64,000 bases of DNA from Triticum aestivum (taxonomy: Eukaryota; Streptophyta; Magnoliopsida; Poales; Poaceae): assembly GCF_018294505.1 (NCBI RefSeq), contig NC_057800.1, positions 178,064,353-178,128,352 of the forward strand. The letters run 5' to 3'. Position 1 is the first letter of the stretch; every line of letters starts with the position of its first letter. The notes under the pieces were generated by a model. It was not told the origin of the DNA. It worked only from the letters and a program-made list of their open reading frames with translations, and made no database searches. Below, piece after piece: positions 20,915-32,097 of the stretch. Position numbers and translations under genes: made by a program.

Positions 20915-23900
20915 ATGGTCCGCACGATGACCGAAGGCATCGTGAATAGGTTTTTGAGGTCTGCGAAGGCCGAGATGCTTCAAAAGAACGAGACGGAGAT
21001 AAGATGTCCGTGTCGAAGATGCAAGCTGAAGAGCCTTATTGCAGACCCGGAATCCGGGCAGGTGCGGGACCACCTGCTCTTGCGTGGTTTCATGGATGGC
21101 TATCGGTGGCAAGGTGATGAAGATGACTACGAAGTCATCCATGGGGGCCGGGCAAGAAATGAGGAAGGGCAGCAAGACAACCAGCGCGGCTCGGGCGGGC
21201 GAGAAGACGAAGAATTCCCAGGAGATGATCACGACGGTGATGCTGTACACAGTCATCATGTAGAAGATGCAGGACATGATGATGAGGAAGATGCCGGAGC
21301 AGACGACGGGCATGATCATGAAGATGATGATGCCGGCGGAGCAGACGACGCTGGACCATCGATGGGCTGGGTGCAGGACCCTCTTCAAGAGCTGCTTCTC
21401 AAGCAGACGGATAACGCAAGAGCTGCCGCCCGAGAGAAAGCCAAGATGGATCAACTTGAGTTAGACGCGGTTACTCCATTGTATGAAGGATGCAGGCCCG
21501 AGGATACCCGCCTGAAAGTAACGCTCATGGCTCTGGAGATGAAGGTAAAACACAAAATTACCGACGCATGCTTCGACGAGAACATGTCATTCTGGCACGA
21601 ACGTCTTCCCAAGGGGAACAAGTGCCCGACTAGTTTGGAGGAGGCGAAGAAAATCGTGTGTCCTCTAGATTTACCGCACGTGAAATACCATGTGTGCATG
21701 AACAATTGCATCATTTATCGGGATGAGCACGCGGAGTCTACCATATGTCCGGTGTGCGGCGTCACTCGATACAAGAAGAGGAAGAAAGCTCCTCGAAAAG
21801 TGGTGTGGTACTTTCCGATCACTCCTCGTCTGCAGCGGTATTTCACGGAACCTAAGGTAGCAAAGCTCCTGCGTTGGCACGCGGATAGGGAGGAGAAGAA
21901 GCGAGAAGATGACGCAAATGATCCGGAGATAGATAAAAAAGACAAGATGCTGAGTCACCCTAAGGATGCGAGCCAGTGGCAAGCGTTGAACTTCGAAGAC
22001 CTAGAATTTGGGAACGATCCAAGGAACATCATGCTGGGCGCGAGCACCGATGGAGTCAATCCATTTGGCAGCCAGAGAAGCACACATAGCACCTGGCCTG
22101 TGTTTGTGTGGATGTACAACCTTCCCCCCTGGTTGTGCATGAAGAGGAAGTACATTCACATGAGTATGCTAATTGAAGGACCGAAACAACCAGGGAACGA
22201 CATCAATCTGTATCTGGGGCTGCTGAAAGAGGAGCTTGACACGCTGTGGAAAACGCCAGCCAATACGTGGGACGCCGCAGAGAAAGAATATTTCCCTATG
22301 AGAGTCGCGCTGCTCACGACGGTGCACGACTATCTCGGTTACGGATATGTCGCGGGGCAGGTGGTCCACGGATTTTCTGGATGCGTCAGGTGCATGGATG
22401 ACACAACGTATCGCCAGCTAGATAGAGATCCCGGGTCTTCGAAAACCGTGTTCATGGGACATCGAAGGTGGCTTCGCGACGATGATCCGTGGAGAAAACG
22501 CAAGGATCTGTTCGATGGTGAAACCGAACCCCGAGGACGCCCGCGTACGAGGAGCAGCGAGGAAATAGACGAGCTGTTGAAAAATTGGAAAGATTGCCCA
22601 CTGCCGGGAAATAAGAAAAAGGCGCCAGAGCCGGGAAAGAAGCGAAAGGCGCCAGAGCCGCTGGTGAAGGTATGGAAAACGAGGTCTATTTTCTGGGACT
22701 TGCCGTACTGGAAGATCCACCGTGTGCCTCACAGCCTTGATGTAATGCATATCACGAAGAACATGTGCGAGAGTCTGCTTGGTACCCTGCTCAACATGCC
22801 AGAGAGGACCAAAGATGGGCCGAAAGCAAGGGCAGACTTGAAATCAATGGGCATCAGGAAGGAGCTTCACGCTATATATGATGATGATGATGATGATGAT
22901 GATGAGGCGAAGCAGGACACGGAAAGTCGTCGCAAAGGCAAAAAGGCCAAGAAGACCAGAAATGACTACCCTCCCGTGTGCTTCACTCTAAGTCAGGATG
23001 AGATCGAGCAGTTTTTCACCTTCATCCTAGGAGTAAAACTTCCTTACGGTTACGCGGGGAAGATAAGCAGATACCTAGACCCAGCGAAGCAGAAGTTCAG
23101 CGGGATGAAGTCTCACGACTGTCATGTGCTGATGATGCAGATACTTCCAGTTGCAATCCGTGGGATCATGGACGCGCATGTCCGTGAAACGCTATTTGGC
23201 CTATGCATCTTTTTCGACGTCATCTCTCGGAAGTCTGTTGGCGTGAGGCAACTCAGAAGGCTACAGGAAGAGATCGTGGTGATACTATGTGAGCTTGAGA
23301 TGTACTTCCTGTCCGCATTCTTCGATGTTATGGTGCATCTGCTGGTCCATATCATGGACGATATCATCCAACTCGGGCCGACGTTCCTGCACAGCATGAT
23401 GTCGTTCGAAAGGATGAATGGTGTCATCAAAGGATACGTTCGCAACATGTCACGTCCAGAGGGAAGCATAGCTAGGGGCTTTCTGACCGAAGAGTGCATC
23501 TCCTACTGCACGAATTATCTAGGCATCGAGAACCCCGTTGGTCTGCCCGTCAACAGGCACCTCGCAGGCTCGCTGGATGGGGTCACCGTGAGGGTCGCCA
23601 CGAAATGCATGTCGACTTCGAGGGTCGACTCGCCGACTTTGAAAGAGCAAACCTAGTTGCGCTACAACACATAGACGTGGTCGATCCTTGGGCGGTAGAG
23701 CACAAAACCTTTATTAAGAAGACGTACAATGACCGAGGCCAACCGAGGACGGACGGAGATATACTCAAAGAGCACAACTCATGTTTCACACGTTGGTTCA
23801 AGCAGAAGCTTCTGTCGTACCCTTTACATGAGGATTCTTCCGCGGAAGAACAACTCATATTCGCCTTATCACAGGGCGCCGAGCACAACCTGATGACCTA

Positions 23901-24480
23901 TGAGGCGTACGATATCAACGGCTACACATTCTACACCGAGGCCAAGGACATGAAGAGCGATGGTTATCAGAACTCCGGGGTAACGATGGAATCCTACATC
24001 GGTAACAACAAGGACAGATACTACGAAAGGATCGAGGAGATCTGGGAGCTGAGCTACGCTGGAGAGAAGGTCCCGATGTTCCGTGTCAGATGGGCGAAGA
24101 GCGTCCTAAAAGAAGACCGGTATTTCACCACCATGGTTATACCCGAAGCCAAATCCAAGACCACGGGCACAAACGTCACCGCGAAAAATGAGCCATGGGT
24201 ACTGGCTTCCCAAGTGGACCAATGCTTCTTCATTACCGACCCGTCAAAGCCCAGTCGTGTTGTCGTGAGGAGAGGCAAAAGGAAGATCATCAGAATGGAT
24301 GGAGTAGCCAATGAGCAAGACTTCGACAAGTACGGCGACCCGAGGATCGAACATGACGACGATGATGAAGTAGCAGCATACACCACAAGAAGAAGCAGGA
24401 CCACCCTACCTAAAGGACGTCCGTTCCACAGAAGAACTCCATTTGCAAAAAAGAAGGGCAAGAAGATTGTGAACAGATAG
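20915..24480 (+). pseudogene. CACTA-2 transposase, TNP2 type, one frameshift
   Basis: The ATG at 20915 follows a splice acceptor. The frame is open to about 23580. It starts with a Transposase-associated zinc-like motif (CPCRRCKLKSLI), then an acidic His/Asp-rich spacer, then the tnp2 domain (VCPVCG-type zinc region near residues 285-300, STDGVNPFGS, PYWKIHRVPHSLDVMHITKN), then a DUF4218 block (SHDCHVLMMQILPVAIRGIM; FERMNGVIKGYVRNMSRPEG). A one-base shift near 23575-23585 moves the reading to the next frame, which runs to 24480 and gives the DUF4216 domain (SGVTMESYIGNN, MFRVRW) and a basic tail. About 1190 codons in all, the usual size. It cuts and joins CACTA ends. Apart from the shift it looks intact, so loss of function is recent or partial. 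Confidence 0.92.
22876..22907 (+). repeat. Coding GAT microsatellite in the transposase
   Basis: A run of GAT units encodes eight or more Asp residues between the tnp2 domain and a basic KKAKK stretch. It lies in a hinge and keeps frame. Confidence 0.85.
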
Positions 24481-24898
24481 CTAGCTAAGATCGATTGTAT
24501 TTAAATCATAGCCTTCATTTCTCGATTGTATTTCATGGGCACTTTTTGAACTATCATGAACATTTTTAAATTTCATGGACACTCGATCTCGATCCCCCTC
24601 CATCTCGATCGCGATCCCACCTCGCCAGATCCGGTCCCCCTCGCCGCCAAGCACCCCCCGGTCCACCGGCCGCCGCCGCCGACCCCCCGCACCCTCGATT
24701 CCCCTACTCAACCGCNNNNNNNNNNNNNNNNNNCCCGCTCCACCGGCATTACTGTCTGATGATATTTTAAAAAAATTATTACTGTCTTATAAAAAAAATA
24801 TTACTGTTGCAGTAGCCATCTTATAAAAAAATTATTACTGTCTTATAAAAAAATTATTACTATCTTATAAAACAAGTTTGAACATATTTAAACACAAA
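24481..24898. other. CACTA-2 spacer: 3' UTR, C-rich stretch, N gap, AT-rich repeat
   Basis: After the transposase stop come an AT-rich 3' UTR, a C-rich stretch (24585-24715), 18 Ns (24716-24733), then four to five units of an about 24-bp repeat with core ATTACTGTCTTATAAAAAAA (24757-24880). No gene. Confidence 0.7.
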
Positions 24899-25064
24899 TA
24901 CTAATGGCGCACCGGGGTGAGGTGCGCCATTAGTATGGATGTACTTATGGCGCACCAGGGTGAGGTGCGCCATTAGTATGGATGTACTAATGGCGCACCA
25001 AGGTGAGGTGCGCCATTAGTATGGATGTACTTATGGCGCACCGAGGGTTGGTGCGCCATTAGTA
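24899..25064. repeat. Internal block of CACTA-2 subterminal repeats
   Basis: Four units of TACTAATGGCGCACC...GGTGCGCCATTAGTA (two begin TACTTATGG), spaced about 40 bp apart, lie between the two main genes rather than at an end. The units are more alike here than at either terminus, suggesting recent local amplification. Confidence 0.9.
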
Positions 25065-27350
25065 TTGTGCCGCCCCATCCATATTTCCACCCCGGCCCAA
25101 ACCTATCCCCTCTCTCTCCCTCGCCCTCGCCCTCGATCCCCTTCCCCTCTCCTCTCCTGACGCCGCTGCCCCGCCGCCTCGACGCTGCCCCGCCGCCTCG
25201 ACGCCGCCCCGATGCTGCCTCGACCCCGCCGCGACGTCTCCAACCACCGCCGCCTGAGGCCCCGACGTCGGTGCTGCTCTCCCCGTCGCCCCACCTCGTT
25301 GGACGCCATCGCCCCGCCGCCCTCGGCGCCGGCGGCCCGGACGCCGCCCCGTCCACACCACCGTCGCCAGAGCACCACCACCACCCGGACCTCGTCACCT
25401 CCNNNNNNNNNNNNNNNNNNNNNNNCTCCTCTCCCCCTCCCCCCCTCGCGTGCACGCGCTTACGTCATTTAGCACATTAGGGTAATGCACCCCCATCCTC
25501 CCTCCCTCCTCCGGATATGTTCTTCTTAGTTATCTGAATCTATTCAAGTCTGAAACTGTTAGTGTGAGGTGTCTGCAACTGTTGCAATGTTGTTGATAAG
25601 TAAAAGATGATCTGAAATTGAAACCCCAAATCACATGATTCACAATTAGATGATCTGAATCTATTAAGCAGTTTTAGACAATGGTATGATTTCTGAGTTG
25701 GACCGACCAGGAGAGATTGTTCATGATTAGTATATCCCCAAGTTCAACTGTTGCTAACTTCCTAGCTATAGTTCTTGATACATACTTAGAATTGGTCCAC
25801 TGATTATCTAGGTTTGATGCACCGTATTTGTCCCAAGGTTGTCGATGGTTTTCACCAATTGATTGTGTGTTTGCATTGCCTGCTCGTGCACTTTACTTTA
25901 AATCTGAGCATCCAAGTACTTATATTTACTACAATAGATCTAAATCCAATAATGTCATGTGTGATCAAGGCTGCATAATTATGTAGGGCTTAAGAGTTTC
26001 ACTTTGATGATGATGCCCTTTGCTGCTCAAGATTTTTCATATATGGGCACTGGAACTTGCGCATCTATTATTTCGCAGTGAACATGTAACCTTTTCGCTT
26101 TTGCTCTTCATGTGCTTCTCAGTTTGCTAGCTATATCTCTAGGTTCTTGATTGGCTTCACTAGTTGATTGGTTGTTTGCATTGTCTGTTTGTGCTACTTT
26201 CCCCCGAGCACCCATGATCTATATCGAAGAATGTTACTTTTGAATTCTGATTATGCCGAATAGTTGTGTAGGGGTAAGAATTTTCACTTTGAAGATGCCT
26301 TTGGTGTTCTGGATGTTCCAATATGAGCACCAGAACTCAGATGTCTACTATTTGCATTGAATAGATATTAGCTGTTGACCTCTTTGCTTATGCTCTGTCT
26401 GCGCTTGTCAATTTGGAAAGTCAATTCAGTTTACCTTGTACCTTATTGATTGAGCACTTACTAGGTAATTTTAGCTTAAAATACTAGGTAATTGCCATCC
26501 GGATGTGAAGTGCATAACTAGTATATCCCCAAGTGCATCTGGTGGTAGCTTCCTAGTTATAGTTCTTGTTACAGACAGAGAGTTGGTCCACTAGTTATGT
26601 AGTTTTTAGGAAAATGCTAGTAACTTGTGCTTCCATATCCTAGTTATGTAGTTTTTAGGCAAATGCTAGTAACTTGTGCTTTCATATCTCTGTATTGGTT
26701 CGTGTTGCTATTGTAGTTCTTGAATTTGTTCAATTACCTCCTGGTAGGTTAGATGCAGGTGATTAGTTTCCCTAGTTACCTCCTGGTAGGTTAGATGCAG
26801 GTGATTTGTTCAGTGTATCAGATTTAATGAGTCAGCTCTGCTTTATTCCTGGGTCTATATGGTTTTCTAGTGCCTTTCACTGGATGTTTTTAAGTGTAAT
26901 CCCCATGTGTTTTTAGCCCTGTATTGGTTCAGTAGGTGTTTCCTTTATTTTGTCAGTGTTAGATCATCTCACTAAATTTGTGTGTACAAGCCCTACAGTG
27001 CAGATGTATTTTAGTGTAAGCTCAGCAATGTTTGATGAATTCTCAGTGTAATATACCCCAGAATTATAGTGCAATTTATCCCATATTTTGAGTGTATTTG
27101 TCAGTGTAATATACCCTAGAATTACAGTGTCATTTAGCCCATATTTTCAGTGTAATCTCCATGATTAAATTTTTTGGTTGCAGTGCAGTTCTTGTTATAT
27201 ATTTCTGGTTGTTAGACTGTTCAGCTATACAGAGTGAAATACAAGTTCAGCATGTCGATAATGATTTTGGCAGCAGTGTGAGGCAGCAGTGTGCGACACA
27301 ATTCCTTCATTGCATAATGATTTTGCAGGTACCCCGAGAGGCCCTTGAGT

Positions 27351-27385
27351 TTGCCGGAATGTCGATTAACTTCCGTTCCGGCAAA
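27351..27385 (+). promoter_or_regulatory. Leader stem-loop, copy before the second gene
   Basis: TTGCCGGAA pairs perfectly with TTCCGGCAA around a 16-base loop TGTCGATTAACTTCCG. Near-identical to 20777-20811 before the transposase gene of the same element. Confidence 0.75.
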
Positions 27386-27390
27386 TTCGG

Positions 27391-27482
27391 GTACTCCATA
27401 TGTCCTATTTTCAGCAAAGGTCATGCTGAAATTTTCCGTGAATTTTAGCATGACTTTGCTAAAAATAGGACATATGGGGTAC
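27391..27482. repeat. Long inverted repeat, arms of about 42 bp
   Basis: The arms start GTACTCCATATGTCCTATTT and end AATAGGACATATGGGGTAC. They pair with only a few mismatches or bulges around a tiny loop near 27436. It lies in the leader of the second CACTA-2 gene, so a transcript would carry a long hairpin. Confidence 0.88.
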
Positions 27483-27562
27483 TTGTGACTAATGCATGGG
27501 CCAGGGTATCTTAGTAGTTAATTAAGTAGGATCAAGTGCCCCGGCGTACTTGTGACTAATGC

Positions 27563-27707
27563 ATGGCTTTTAGGGTGCCTCGGTGTCGATAAAAACCGAA
27601 ATGATGAAAGCTTAGGCTTTTAGGGTGCCTCGGCGTCGAAAAACCCTCAATGATAAAAGCTTAGCTTTTAGGATGCCTCCGTGTCGACAAACCCTAAATG
27701 ATGAGAC
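27563..27707 (+). repeat. About 49-bp tandem repeat, three units
   Basis: Units begin GCTTTTAGGGTGCCTCGG and contain GTCGA, an A-rich run and ATGATGAAAGCTTAG. The third is the most diverged. It lies in the 5' leader about 65 bp before the ATG. Confidence 0.8.
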
Positions 27708-27772
27708 CATGATCTTGTTCCTTGACAATAACCAACTTTTTGACCAAACTTTGTTCCTATTTAGAGAGAAAC

Positions 27773-30700
27773 ATGGCCAACAACGATGAGGCCGGGGGTT
27801 CGGGCGGCAAGGCAATCTGGGAGCTGTCCTAGGAGATGGAGGAACAACCTCACTTGTATGAGGACGCCGCCTTCCCCACCGATCCTGAGACCACTGATGG
27901 TACCACCGAGGATGACCCCACTGATGCCACCACTGATGGTGCCGCCGAGGATGCCACCACTGATGATGGCGGCGCACGCACAGATGGCAGCTAACCGAAG
28001 AGGCAACGGAAGGACCGGCACCCGACCGTGCTCCGCACCCTCAAGGAGGAATTTACTGAAGTGGACTCCGACGGGAATCCAACGGCGCCCGAACGAATAG
28101 TCAAGGGGTACTCGCTTCAGCTCGGGTGCATTCTCCGGAGCACCGTCTCAATCAACACCGAGAACCTGAGGCATCCTGACCGAGGGAATTTGCGCAACCT
28201 CCTCTTCACCAAGCTGCACGAACGATACAAGTTCCCCGCTGAATTTGAAAACACAAGCCTCAAAGGGAATAAAGTGAACAATGCTGCCCTCACGAAGATG
28301 AGCAAGGCCCTGTCTACTTGGAAAAGCAATGTGAAGAGAATGATCGAGAAAGGTGAGAGTTATGAGAAGATCAAGGAGAAAAATCCTTCGATCACCGAAG
28401 ATGACTACAACGACTTCAAGATCAATTGCTCGAGCACCGCAAACTCCGAATCAAGTAAGTGGGGGAAAGAAATGCGGGAGCTGAACTTAGGGGAACACAC
28501 ACTCGGTCCCGGCGGTTACAGAGTGGCGGAGCCTATATGGGACAAGGAGGAGGCGGACCGTGCCGAGCAAGGCCTACCGCCCCTCTTCGATAAATACGGT
28601 GACAAGCAGACCAGGAACTTTGTCAGGGCCCGGTACAAGAAGGACCCGAAAACAAAGGAGCTTACCACGGATCCGAAGACCAGGGCGCTTGAGCTTGTTC
28701 TGGTAAGGAATACACCCCCGCGTAATTAGCTCCATATGGTTGCATTCTAATTAATGAAGCCAAATTTCTAAATGGTTCACATTCCTTCCGCAGGTGACTG
28801 AAAGCAGTAGCGCGGGGTCGACTAAGACCAACCCTTGGGACACCACTCTAAATAGGGCATTGAATGTAATGAAGAACAAGGATAAGCTCAGTAGCCGACG
28901 TCAGCTGGTCGTGTGGCCGGCAAAGGCTTGTCGACAAAATGGTCGTCATACTATAACACTGGTGGGCGAAAGGAGAAAAAGACCAGCTCGGAAAGCCAGG
29001 CGCACGAGGTTCAAGAGCAAGTGCAACAACAACTCGGAGCGACGATCACCGCCATTGTGCCTACCTTGATCCAGGGGATTAGTGCGTGGATTGCGGGCGG
29101 CCAACAGGGGCCGCCCCCGATTCCTAGCTTCATGGCCAGCAACTCGCAGAACGCGATGGTGGGGCCATTGGTGTCTCCGGCGGAGGCGGCATTGGTGTCT
29201 CCGACGCCGGCACGGGAGCTTAATGCACCCCGGTGTACGCCGGCCGACACCTCTGCAGCAAGCGGCCCCTCCATCAACTGCACGCCCGCCGTTGGCGGTG
29301 CCTCGACATTAGCCGAGCTCGACGCCATCATCACGGTAACTAATTAAGCCTCTCTCGGCCGAGGACTTCATCTCCTTGCCTTTGACTGGGCATCCCTGAC
29401 GCCCTACATGTTTTCGCAGGGCACCGCCGATGTTCCGTGCACTCTCCTGCACTTCGTGAACAACGAGTTGGTCGATGTCGCCAAGGGAAAAATCGTTCAA
29501 TCGGGCAACCCCTTGTTCCACGGTACCCAGATGCCACCCAACTTGTTTAGGGTTCAACTGGTTCGGGTGCTGCCAGGCTGTGACGAGTTGTTACCTCCGA
29601 TTCGACCCGTCGGGGCCGACGATGATGACGTGATGACCCTCAGCGCCTGCCTGAGCTGGCCCCTACTTTGGCCGAAGAGCCAGATTAGTTTGGGGGCGGG
29701 GGACACCACCCCAAAGACAACACCGCCAGTCGTGCCGGCGCCAAGTCGGCCCCATGGCAAGACCGCCGCAACGGTGCCGGACATCCCTATGCCACTGGAT
29801 CCAAACATGCATATGGCACAGGATTAGAACAACGACGACGACGATACATTTGCCAACGTCGATCAGTACTTTGCCGATCATGGGTACGGTGGCGACTTCA
29901 TGGGGCCTCCTTCTCAAGAACCCAACCCAACAAAAGACGTGCGCGATCTAGCTGGTACCACGGAGAAGCCAAGTTGCAACAGGCGTCGTCTGCCATTCAG
30001 CTCTCAGGAGACGCCTCCAGCTGCCGACTTCACCGAGCCTCAGATAGGCGAGGTGCGAAATATTATCAGCCCCAACACACTCAAGAAGGCGGTCTGTGAG
30101 TAGAACTCGGTCCCATTACAGGAGAAGAAGAAGGCACGCAAAAGAAAGACTAACAAGGGTGCGGGCCAGCCGGCACCGAGTACAATCCGTGCTCAGGACG
30201 GGCCACCTTCACCTGAGGATATCTCGAGGAGGGTGCATGTGGCGGGTAGGCCGATGCTATCGAGAAATATGCTCGATGCTGCAACTGGTGCTATGCGGAG
30301 TCTGCATGACAGTGTTCTTTCTCTGGAGAAGCGGCGTCTCGGAGAGAAGGATGTGGCATACCCGGTTTTCGCAGCCAAGGTGCCAGAGGGCAAGGGCTTT
30401 GTGGATAACTCCATCGGGGGTATGATCATCCTGCGAATTGATAACATCCATGCTATGTTGAACCTTCATCCGCTGCACTACACCTTCGTTCGGCTATTTT
30501 TGCTTAGTATGGAGATGCGGATCATTCGCGACAAGACCCCGGACATTGTGATAGTCGACCCCTTCTACATGCGTGCCAAGATCTTGGGCAGCGCTGGGGA
30601 CCGGCAAGTCACGACTTCTTACCTCGAAGGCATCATTCTGGCAAACCAAGATAAGGATAACTTCCTCGTGCCCTACTTTCCCGAGTAACTCCTCCCCTCA

Positions 30701-31326
30701 ACCGCCCGTAACATATGAATTCTTAGATTTCGATCATTTTTCTTTTAACATTCCGTGTTTTCTGCAGTGACACACATTGCACGCTCATCCTCCTAAGCCC
30801 CAAATACTCCATGGCCACGTATTTCGACCCGGACCGTCAGTCGAACGTAGACTACACAAATGTCAAGAAGGTTCTTGATGATGTTCTCCCCGGCTACGTC
30901 AAATCTGGAGGCACCTTCACCAGGCCTATTCATAAGTACGGCAAGCACGTGTTCTCCCACAATACGATGTTCTGCTGCGTCAAGCAGCCGTCTGGCGGTC
31001 AGAAGGGTGCCTACTACGCCATCCATCACATGCGGGCAATTGTACGGGACCATCATCAACTTCTGCTACCGAGTAAACTCAAAGATTGGGCCGCGAGCGT
31101 GTCGGTAATCTAGGACGCGGACATCAGACAAGAATTCTTTCGCATCCAGTCGGAGTTTGCGGAAATCATCCATCAAGATGTCCTTCGTACCTCGGGGCAG
31201 TTCTACCTCAGAAATCAACCGTCCAACAGTGACATCAACACAATGCTACAAATGCAGGCTGACAACGACCGTTATTTCATGACTCCCACGATAGACGGCG
31301 GCTTCATCCACGCTCCGGTCCCTTGA
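27773..31326 (+). pseudogene. CACTA-2 second gene: Transposase_24-like region plus Ulp1-like region
   Basis: Exons 27773-28702, 28794-29335, 29420-30684 and 30768-31326 join through GT-AG introns. Exon 1 has an acidic Thr/Asp repeat start, then the Transposase_24 (Ptta/En/Spm) type region (LHERYKFP, LGPGGYRVAEPIWDKEEADR, ARYKKDP). Exons 3-4 give a fold like C48 (Ulp1) peptidases: HCTLILLSPKYSMATYFD has the His and Asp at the usual spacing, and KQPSGGQKGAYYAIHHMRAI matches the Gln-Cys region but lacks Cys. Stops: TAG 27830, TAA 27992, TAG 29825, TAG 30101, TAG 31111, plus a frameshift between 28880 and 28913. The donor of intron 3 is GTAACT here and GTAAGT in the duplicate. It probably encoded the DNA-binding partner of the transposase. 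Confidence 0.82.
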
Positions 31327-31564
31327 GTCGAGTCGAAAGCAGTGATGCTGTGTCTAGTTCTGAAACATCGATTGGCTCATGTTGTAATTAAACTTTAATG
31401 AACTTGTAGTATGTATCTTTGGTTTCGAGAGTCATTCAACTTAGATGTAATCGATGCTATTAATGTCTTGCTTTTCTCTTCCGATCGTTCTATTGCATAC
31501 TTATATATTGCTTATGTATTGTCTGTGAATTGGTACTAACGTTTTGTTTGGCTACTGCATAGCG
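31327..31564 (+). promoter_or_regulatory. Spacer before the third CACTA-2 ORF, with TATA-like site
   Basis: 238 bp of AT-rich DNA. TTATATATTGC at about 31500-31510 lies 55-65 bp before the ATG at 31565, and a possible splice acceptor (CTACTGCATAG) is directly before it. So the ORF may have its own promoter or be a last exon. The sequence does not settle which. Confidence 0.35.
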
Positions 31565-31818
31565 ATGCCGTCGTATGTCGTGTACAACGGTAAGGTTCCC
31601 GGAGTCTACGACGACTGGGAGGAGTGTCGGAGACAGGTTCACCGATTTAGCGGTAACAGTTACAAAGGGTACACCACTAGGGCCGAGGCCGAATCTAGAT
31701 ACGCCCGCTATCTAGCGGGAGAGGGGAGGGGCGCTGGAGGAACCGGATGAAGACGAGTTTCATCGTGATGATGCTCATCGTGATAACCGCAGCTCTCTTC
31801 TATGTGATGGTAGTTTAG
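31565..31818 (+). pseudogene. Third CACTA-2 ORF, unit 1 copy, frameshifted (hybrid-binding domain plus hydrophobic tail)
   Basis: The first 50 codons give the RNase H1 amino-terminal hybrid-binding (viroplasmin-like) fold: SYVVYNGKVPGVYDDWEECR, then GNSYKGYTTRAEAESRY. A one-base loss near 31725, relative to the copy at 41717, shifts the frame to a stop at 31748-31750. The displaced downstream frame to 31818 encodes a 20-residue hydrophobic run, long enough to span a membrane. No RNase H catalytic domain follows. Confidence 0.75.
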
Positions 31819-32097
31819 ATCATCGATATCGACTTGTAATGTGAAGACAAACTCGCTACTCGTGGTCTCGAGACTTGTAATATAATGTTCTATCTTTCTT
31901 CAGTCTTTTCAATTCGAAGACTAATATGATGAATTGTATTCGGAGACCAATATGATGAATTGTATTTAGAGACTAATCTTCTATTGTATTCGATGAATCT
32001 GTTGTTGATGTGTGTTGTCTATATTTTGTCCAATTATACATTTTGTAACCTATGCAAAAAACAGAAAATAAAAAAATAAAAAAAACCCTAATATTCA
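31819..32097. other. 3' UTR-like AT-rich spacer of CACTA-2
   Basis: Contains tandem copies of a TATGATGAATTGTATTCGGAGA motif (about 31920-31975) and A-rich runs. No coding signal. Confidence 0.5.

Larger units (their letters stand above)
25065..27772 (+). promoter_or_regulatory. Promoter, leader and long leader intron of the second CACTA-2 gene
   Basis: A C/T-rich, GC-rich stretch (25075-25450, with 23 Ns at 25403-25425) resembles a grass promoter and 5' UTR. 25480-27330 is AT-rich and intron-like, ending at an acceptor TTTTGCAG at 27321-27328. It is full of short direct duplications: about 49 bp at 26591-26688, about 35 bp at 26735-26811, about 60 bp at 27040-27150, and an older one of about 280 bp (25860-26130 against 26155-26400). 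No ORF of note. Confidence 0.5.
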
